Part shown: piece after piece, positions 14,898-18,196 of the stretch
How positions within the stretch are numbered: the stretch's first letter is position 1
Layout: every line of letters begins with the position of its first letter
DNA from: CAYGVT01 sp964353355
GTDB lineage: Archaea > Thermoplasmatota > DTKX01 > GCA-020343715
Length of the DNA: 18,196 bases
NCBI GenBank assembly: GCA_964353355.1
Contig: CAYGVT010000049.1
Location: 1 to 18,196 of the forward strand
Direction of reading: 5' to 3'
Program-made: the position numbers and the translations under genes
Notes under the pieces: generated by a model
Database searches by the model: none
What the model saw: only the letters and a program-made list of their open reading frames with translations
What the model was told of the DNA's origin: nothing

Positions 14898-16064
14898 ATG
14901 AAGCCACTGGCAAAGAGAATGGAAGTACTCGGGACCGAGAGCGCGTTCGAGGTCCTGGCTCAGGCCAAGGCCCTGGAGAAGCAGGGCAAGAAGATTCTGC
15001 ACTTCGAGATCGGCGAGCCCGATTTCCAGACCCACCCGACCATCCTGTACGCGGCCATCAAGGCCCTGGTCGAGAACTGGACCCACTACGTCCCGGCCCC
15101 GGGCGTCGACACCCTCAGGGAGGCCATCTGCGAGTACATCGAGCGCGACCGCGGCTTCAAGGTCACGCCCGACATGGTGGTCGTGACCCCGGGAGCGAAG
15201 CCCATCATCTTCCACAGCATCATGACCACGGTCGACCCCGGCGACGAGGTCATCCTGCAGGACCCCGGATTCCCCATCTACGAGTCCGTGGTGCTGTTCG
15301 CGGGCGGCGTGCCCAAGCCCGTCCCGCTGCTGGAGAGGAACCAGTTCCGCATGACCCCCGAGCAGGTCAACGAGCTGGTTTCCAAGAAGACCAAGCTCAT
15401 CATCATCAACTCGCCCAACAACCCCACCGGCGCCGTGTCCACGAAGGAGGACATCAAGGGGATCGCCGAGATAGCCCACGACAATGGTATATGGATACTG
15501 ACCGACGAGGTCTACAGCCAGCACCTCTACGACGCGAAGTTCCACTCTGTGGCCTACCTCGACCATTGCCAGGAGAACACCATCCTGCTCGACGGCTTCT
15601 CCAAGACCTACGCCATGACCGGCTGGAGGCTCGGCTACGGCGTGATGAACAAGGACATGGCCAAGAAGTTCACGCAGATGAACATCAACACCATCTCCTG
15701 CACGTCGGCCTTCTCGCAGGTCGCGGCCGCGGCCGCCCTGCGGATGGACCAGAAGCCGTTCAAGGAGATGGTGGCCGAGTTCCGCCGTCGCCGCGACCTC
15801 ATCGTCAGGATGCTCAACGAGGTCAAGGGCTTCAAGTGCCTCAAGCCGGAGGGCGCGTTCTACGTCTACCCGAGCATCGAGGGCACGGGCAAGACCTCAA
15901 AGGAGATCAAGGACATCCTCCTGAACGAGGTCGGCGTCGCAGCGCTGCCGGGCACCGCCTTCGGCCACACGGGCATAAGGAACATGCGGTTCTCCTACGC
16001 CAACTCGTACGAGAACATCCAATCGGGCATGGAGAAGATCAAGGACAAGTTCGGCGCGGCCTAG
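14898..16064 (+). CDS. PLP-dependent class I/II aminotransferase (aspartate aminotransferase type)
   Basis: 388 aa, the normal length of a fold-type I, archaeal/thermophile AspAT-like enzyme that moves amino groups between an amino acid and a 2-oxo acid with pyridoxal phosphate; cytoplasmic. Landmarks: EIGEPDFQTH (about 37-46), YVPAPGVDTLREAI (glycine-rich cofactor region), TPGAKPIIFHSI (about 97-108), NSPNNPTGAV with the PLP-ring Asn (about 171-180), TDEVYS with the Asp that bonds the pyridine N and the Tyr (about 202-207), GFSKTYAMTGWRLGY with Schiff-base Lys 236, and the C-terminal substrate-Arg region MRFSYANSYENI. Substrate (Asp, Ala, or aromatic) cannot be fixed by eye. ATG 14898 has GGGGG at a good distance. 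It ends 66 bp before the stop of the convergent aldolase-like gene; that gap holds only a repeated 9-mer CCATAGCCA (16067-16075, 16108-16116). Confidence 0.93.
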   Translation: MKPLAKRMEVLGTESAFEVLAQAKALEKQGKKILHFEIGEPDFQTHPTILYAAIKALVENWTHYVPAPGVDTLREAICEYIERDRGFKVTPDMVVVTPGAKPIIFHSIMTTVDPGDEVILQDPGFPIYESVVLFAGGVPKPVPLLERNQFRMTPEQVNELVSKKTKLIIINSPNNPTGAVSTKEDIKGIAEIAHDNGIWILTDEVYSQHLYDAKFHSVAYLDHCQENTILLDGFSKTYAMTGWRLGYGVMNKDMAKKFTQMNINTISCTSAFSQVAAAAALRMDQKPFKEMVAEFRRRRDLIVRMLNEVKGFKCLKPEGAFYVYPSIEGTGKTSKEIKDILLNEVGVAALPGTAFGHTGIRNMRFSYANSYENIQSGMEKIKDKFGAA

Positions 16065-16130
16065 GACCATAGCCAACGTGCGACATCGTAGGCCTTGTGC
16101 CCAAGACCCATAGCCACGGCCATAGTACCA

Positions 16131-16739
16131 TCAGGGCGCCTTGAGCACCGTGGCGATGGTAGCGGCCATGTCCTGCGCAGGCGGCACCACGAGAACGAGC
16201 CCGACGCGCTCCAGCACCGCGAGCGCGGGCCCTGTCATCGCGGGCCCGCCAGGGGTCTTGAGCGCGCGCCCAACAGCGAGGGCCTCCTCGAAGCTACCGC
16301 GCGGCGCGCGCTCGAGTGGCTGCACCTCCCGACCGTGGTCGCCCGGCACGACGCACACCATTTGCGCGCCCTGGAACACGCGGTTGAGGAGCCAGAGCAG
16401 CGGTGCCTCGCCAGGGGCCGCTCGACGTCCGACGACGAGCGCGACGTGCCGCACGGGGTCGTAGTCGACGAGCTCGACGAAGTCCTCGAGCGCGAGCGCG
16501 CCCACGTCGGCCCCCGCGCCCGACATCACCACGTGGTGCATCTGCCGGGAGGAGACGGCCCCCATGCCTGCACCGACGCGCTCCCGCCCGAGGCAGTCGG
16601 CGAGCGCCGCCCCGGCACGCACAAGCTGGGGAACGAGGTTCGAGCGCACGACGTCCGTCGAGACGTGCGATGTCGCGACCCACCGACCGGAGCTCCCGAC
16701 CGAGGCCTGGGACCGGCCGCCCTCGCCCTCCTCATCCAT
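16131..16739 (-). CDS. Degenerate class II aldolase/adducin-like protein
   Basis: 202 aa from ATG 16739. It is weakly like the class II aldolase/adducin head domain: VRSNLVPQLVRAGAALADCL for the usual 'R..Lv..gr.l...gl', then GAGMGAVSSRQMHHVVMSGAG for 'GtgGNiS.R....ml.T.sG', ALALEDFVEL for 'l..eDlv.v', and a short helix region GEAPLLWLLNRVF for 'PssE..lH..iy'. The metal-binding His-x-His of fuculose-phosphate-type aldolases is not seen, so catalysis by the normal route is doubtful. The C-terminus (GPALAVLERVGLVLVVPPAQD) is compatible with the family's last strand. An upstream GTG/ATG extension to 16790 is open but would pass the promoter at 16765-16769. It is divergent from trm5, 94 bp away. 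Family call is tentative; reading frame is well supported by the promoter, convergent layout and protein-like composition. Confidence 0.55.
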   Translation of the reverse strand: MDEEGEGGRSQASVGSSGRWVATSHVSTDVVRSNLVPQLVRAGAALADCLGRERVGAGMGAVSSRQMHHVVMSGAGADVGALALEDFVELVDYDPVRHVALVVGRRAAPGEAPLLWLLNRVFQGAQMVCVVPGDHGREVQPLERAPRGSFEEALAVGRALKTPGGPAMTGPALAVLERVGLVLVVPPAQDMAATIATVLKAP

Positions 16740-16764
16740 GGGCGAGCAAGGGCCCTCGCGGACC

Positions 16765-16810
16765 AAAAGCCTTTCCCCCTCCCGAGTCAACGCACCCGCA
16801 AACCTTTTCT
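16765..16810. promoter_or_regulatory. Back-to-back leaderless promoters between the aldolase-like gene and trm5
   Basis: In the 94-bp divergent gap, the minus-strand CTTTT (16765-16769) is centred 28 nt before ATG 16739, and the plus-strand CCTTTTCT (16803-16810) is centred about 27 nt before GTG 16834. Both sit at leaderless distance in an otherwise GC-rich gap. The boxes are weak matches to TATA, so this rests mainly on spacing. The two genes may be under shared control. Confidence 0.4.
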
Positions 16811-16833
16811 GGCCTCATCGGGATGGCTCCCTC

Positions 16834-17871
16834 GTGAGAGGAAGGGTTGTGCGTGTCCCTCGGGAGAGGGGCGAGCGGGCGCGCAAGACGCTCGTGGAGC
16901 TCGGCTACCTGGACAAGCGAAGGAGGATCCAGGAGGATGGCGACTGCCTGCTCTTGCCCATCCTGGTCTCGACCCCCAAGAACCTCGACATCGGGATGAG
17001 GTTCGAGGTCAAGTACGCCGACCTCGAGTGTCAGGAGGAGCAGGTGAGGCCCAAGTCGCTGAGGGAGGCGCCCGGGCTCCCCCCCGAGGTGGCCTCCGAG
17101 GTCACGCGCTCGCTCGACATCGTGGGCGACATCGCCATCATCCGCCTCACCGACGAGCTGCTCCCCCGCGCCGCGGAGATCGGCCACGCCATCTTGGGCC
17201 TGCACACCAGGCTGCGGGCCGTGGCCGTCGACAGCGGCGTCCAGGGCCCGCACAGGGTCCGCGCGCTCGCGCTGGCCGCGGGCGAGGGCCCTCTCGTGAC
17301 GCTGCACCGGGAGAACGGCCTCAAGCTCAGGGTTGACCTGGAGCGCGCCTACTTCTCGCCCCGCCTCGCGACCGAGCACCGCCGCGTGGCCAACCTCGTG
17401 CGCGAGGGGGAGCGGGTGCTGGACATGTTCGCGGGCGTGGGGCCCTTCACGGTCCTCATAGCAGTCGACGGGCGGGCGAGCGAGGTCCACGCCATCGACA
17501 TCAACCCCGTGGCGGCGGCGCTCATCAAGGAGAACCTGGAGCTCAACAAGGTGAGGAGGCGCGTCGAGGTCCATGAGGGGGACGCGCACGAGCTGGTGCC
17601 CAAGCTCGGGAAGTTCGACCGCATCATCATGAACCACCCGACGGAGGCCGTCGAGTTCTTCGAGCTCGCGCTCAGCGCGGGCAGGGACGGCACCGTGCTG
17701 CACCTCCACATCATCGGGACCGAGCAGGAGGTGGACGCCGAGGAGACGTCCGTGCGCTCCATCGCCGCCATGAGCGGCTATCCTGGCGCGCGCACGCTCG
17801 CGCGCCGAGAGGTCGGGACCTACGGCCCAGGCATCACGCACTACTGCCTGGACATAGAGCTCCGGGCCTGA
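16834..17871 (+). CDS. trm5: tRNA (guanine37-N1)-methyltransferase, Trm5 family
   Basis: 345 aa from GTG 16834. Transfers a methyl group from SAM to N1 of G37 in tRNA, which prevents frameshifting. Domain order: D1-like RNA-binding part (about 1-80, VRVPRERGERARKTLVEL), D2 (SLDIVGDIAIIRL, about 93-105), then the Rossmann-like SAM domain. Family motifs: ENGLKLRVDLERAYFSPRLA followed by TEHRRVA (about 160-187), motif I LDMFAGVGPFTV (196-207), acidic strand VHAIDINPVA, and the catalytic loop MNHPTEAVEFF (266-276). In archaeal Trm5 that loop is usually NLP; here N267 and P269 are kept but Leu is His. Typical Trm5b length. Alternative: the wyosine enzyme Taw2 (TYW2), which usually lacks this N-x-P loop. 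GTG 16834 sits at leaderless distance from a TATA-like box; longer in-frame extensions upstream overlap the divergent gene and have no family similarity. Confidence 0.9.
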   Translation: MRGRVVRVPRERGERARKTLVELGYLDKRRRIQEDGDCLLLPILVSTPKNLDIGMRFEVKYADLECQEEQVRPKSLREAPGLPPEVASEVTRSLDIVGDIAIIRLTDELLPRAAEIGHAILGLHTRLRAVAVDSGVQGPHRVRALALAAGEGPLVTLHRENGLKLRVDLERAYFSPRLATEHRRVANLVREGERVLDMFAGVGPFTVLIAVDGRASEVHAIDINPVAAALIKENLELNKVRRRVEVHEGDAHELVPKLGKFDRIIMNHPTEAVEFFELALSAGRDGTVLHLHIIGTEQEVDAEETSVRSIAAMSGYPGARTLARREVGTYGPGITHYCLDIELRA

Positions 17872-17890
17872 CGGGGAGTGGGGGGGGCAC

Positions 17891-18196
17891 ATGGCAGATG
17901 AGGAGGGCTCGGGGACTGGCCCCGGGAGCCCCCGGCGCAGCTCGCAGGACACGGACCCCACGTGGACGGAGGTCTCGCAGCCTCAGGCCCCGGTCGACAA
18001 GGCACAGCAGGGACCATCGGCCTACCACTTCGTCCCCTCGCCCCCGCCTGCGCCCGCGTACTGTCCTCCGCCCACGTACGCCTATCCTCCGCCCCCCCTG
18101 CCCCAGGCATACTATTCCCCGCCCTACCCTGCCCAGCCCTACCCTGCCCAGCCCTACCCTGCCCAGCCCTACCCTGCCCAGCCCTACCCTGCCCAG
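17891..18196 (+). CDS. Proline-rich protein, N-terminal part, cut by window end
   Basis: 102 codons from ATG 17891, still open at the last base. The ATG follows a G-run (17880-17887) that can serve as a Shine-Dalgarno sequence, and it lies 19 bp after trm5, so the two may be one operon. Residues 1-45 are polar and acidic (MADEEGSGTGPGSP; DPTWTEVSQPQAPVDK), then Pro/Tyr-rich (VPSPPPAPAYCPPPTYAYPPPPLPQAYY), ending in five copies of P-Y-P-A-Q. Such tails are disordered, and in many archaeal and bacterial proteins they precede a membrane or other domain, which would lie beyond the window. Function unknown. Confidence 0.6.
   Translation, partial: MADEEGSGTGPGSPRRSSQDTDPTWTEVSQPQAPVDKAQQGPSAYHFVPSPPPAPAYCPPPTYAYPPPPLPQAYYSPPYPAQPYPAQPYPAQPYPAQPYPAQ
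18122..18196 (+). repeat. 15-bp tandem repeat, five perfect copies, in coding frame (PYPAQ)
   Basis: The unit CCCTACCCTGCCCAG repeats five times without a mismatch and ends exactly at the last base of the window. A 15-bp unit keeps the reading frame, so each copy adds Pro-Tyr-Pro-Ala-Gln. True copy number may be larger, since the sequence stops inside the array. Confidence 0.95.

Noticed and set aside
14846..16072. Plus-strand 408-aa open frame overlapping the aminotransferase
   Set aside because: Arg/Gly/His-rich out-of-frame product; the aminotransferase frame has every catalytic motif.
16732..17961. Minus-strand 409-aa open frame opposite trm5
   Set aside because: Low-complexity Arg/Glu/His/Ala composition and complete antisense overlap with a gene of recognised family.
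1..18196. CRISPR array, IS element or rRNA
   Set aside because: No regularly spaced repeats, transposase motif or conserved rRNA sequence was found on either strand; the only regular array is the coding 15-bp repeat at the window end.

Overview
The window reads as archaeal chromosome, most likely from a high-GC euryarchaeon of the Thermoplasmatota type. The support is: TATA-like boxes about 27-33 nt before start codons (leaderless or nearly leaderless genes), GTG/TTG starts, an archaeal Trm5-type tRNA methyltransferase, an archaeal/bacterial MtnA, and a large surface protein whose cytoplasmic tail resembles modules I know from euryarchaeal proteins. The phylum is an inference; no rRNA or tRNA gene is present to test it.

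Positions 1-3699 are the right end of an integrated mobile element (virus or plasmid-like provirus). Six plus-strand genes run head to tail, and every junction is a 4-nt start/stop overlap: an SF3 (D5/P4-type) primase-helicase cut by the window start, a zinc-ribbon protein, a phage-type Cys-rich protein, a 49-aa Cys protein, a small protein with a probable histone fold behind a proline-rich tail, and a tyrosine integrase with its own internal promoter and a SHOCT-like C-terminal tail. About 250 bp with palindromes (3700-3946) separates the integrase from the first host gene and is where an attachment site would lie.

Positions 3947-7793 are ordinary chromosome: a cytoplasmic beta-propeller/helical/zinc-ribbon protein (+), then convergently methylthioribose-1-phosphate isomerase MtnA (-) and a flavodoxin-like protein (-), each with a recognisable promoter. 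Positions about 7794-9012 form a low-GC patch with a potentially structured non-coding stretch and two small multi-zinc-ribbon genes (+).

Positions 9049-14679 (-) hold one giant gene. It encodes a membrane-anchored surface protein with an N-terminal signal/anchor, an SBBP-type repeat propeller and seven fibronectin-III-like domains outside; one transmembrane helix; and inside, a roadblock/longin-like domain followed by a conserved archaeal cytoplasmic module. This outside-to-inside fusion is the most unusual object in the window. It converges on the zinc-ribbon pair across a perfect palindrome that probably ends transcription for both sides.

Positions 14713-18196 return to housekeeping genes: a PLP aminotransferase (+) behind a GC-rich leader hairpin, a degenerate class II aldolase-like gene (-) divergent from trm5 (+), and the start of a proline-rich protein (+) whose coding sequence runs into a perfect 15-bp tandem repeat exactly where the window stops, so the sequence may end there because of an assembly break.
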